From the NCBI RefSeq assembly GCF_002269125.1, contig NZ_NQKI01000033.1:1-50615 (forward strand): 50,615 nt of DNA, in the 5' to 3' direction. The stretch is from Pseudomonas lundensis (lineage in GTDB: Bacteria; Pseudomonadota; Gammaproteobacteria; Pseudomonadales; Pseudomonadaceae). The notes beneath the pieces were generated by a model, which ran no database searches, was not told the DNA's origin, and was given only the letters and a program-made list of their open reading frames with translations. Positions 50,582 through 50,615 of the stretch are shown one piece after another. The position numbers and the translations under genes are program-made. Each line of letters begins with the position of its first letter. Position 1 is the first letter of the stretch.

Positions 50582-50615
50582 CCACCTGATCCGAGCCGCC
50601 TATGAGCCAGATGAG

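Noticed and set aside
1..50615. CRISPR array
   Set aside because: No series of regularly spaced direct repeats was seen on either strand.
46932..50615. Intact prophage or tailocin cluster
   Set aside because: Too few genes, broken integrase and tape-measure genes, and no sheath, tube, baseplate or lysis genes in the window.

Overview
The window is a stretch of a Pseudomonas chromosome, most likely from the P. fluorescens/P. fragi side of the genus. The gene content and order support this: puuE-uraD-alc-allA-puuD ureide pathway with a divergent uraH, mtnB-mtnD-mtnC methionine salvage, tusDCBE-ybiB next to a YccA/Bax-inhibitor protein and tRNA-Ser(UGA), speE next to an LTA-synthase-like sulfatase, aroC next to prmB, a second CsrA, DUF3509 and DUF3309 genes. 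The core is GC-rich with strong codon bias, which produces long antisense shadow ORFs. I identified families by reading; no database search was run.

Layout. (1) 1-4.5 kb is an accessory edge: the C-terminal end of a plus-strand protein, then several small minus-strand orphan genes (84 aa, a DUF262-type protein with a 97-aa neighbour, a 235-aa protein) separated by two copies of a ~100-bp structured repeat. It ends at an intact, lower-GC DUF808 gene followed by the truncated tail of a second, GC-rich DUF808 gene. (2) 4.5-7.7 kb: a soluble CZB-domain chemoreceptor, and an MFS transporter divergent from a TetR regulator with three near-identical operators between them. (3) 7.7-16.5 kb: a purine/ureide catabolism block on the minus strand (allantoinase, OHCU decarboxylase, allantoicase, ureidoglycolate lyase, membrane urate hydroxylase with cytochrome c, xanthine/urate permease, two Tsx-like outer-membrane channels), with HIU hydrolase divergent. 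Palindromes of the form TTGTATACAA lie in the puuE-uraH spacer and again before the AzgA-type purine permease at 20.6 kb, suggesting one regulon. (4) 16.5-46.7 kb: ordinary core genes, including a PI-PLC-X protein, a MarR/aminotransferase pair, folE, an amidohydrolase, prmB, aroC, methionine salvage, speE, an LTA-synthase-like sulfatase, a CsrA paralogue and the tus sulfur-relay operon. (5) 46.8-50.6 kb: a decayed prophage in tRNA-Ser: broken integrase and DUF4224 genes, the broken end of a tape-measure gene, tail genes of the gpU and gpX types, and then an S-type bacteriocin with an HNH/EndoVII-like C-terminus, running to the window edge.

How the genes work together: imported purines (two permeases, two outer-membrane channels) are oxidised to urate, then by PuuD, UraH and UraD to allantoin, by PuuE to allantoate, by Alc to ureidoglycolate and by AllA to glyoxylate plus urea. 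The two ends of the window hold what looks like competition material (polymorphic toxin/immunity debris on the left, bacteriocin on the right). The most unusual signals are the covarying repeat pair at 665-780 and 1835-1936, a cluster of four hairpins upstream of the LTA-synthase-like gene, and the bacteriocin joined to prophage tail remnants.
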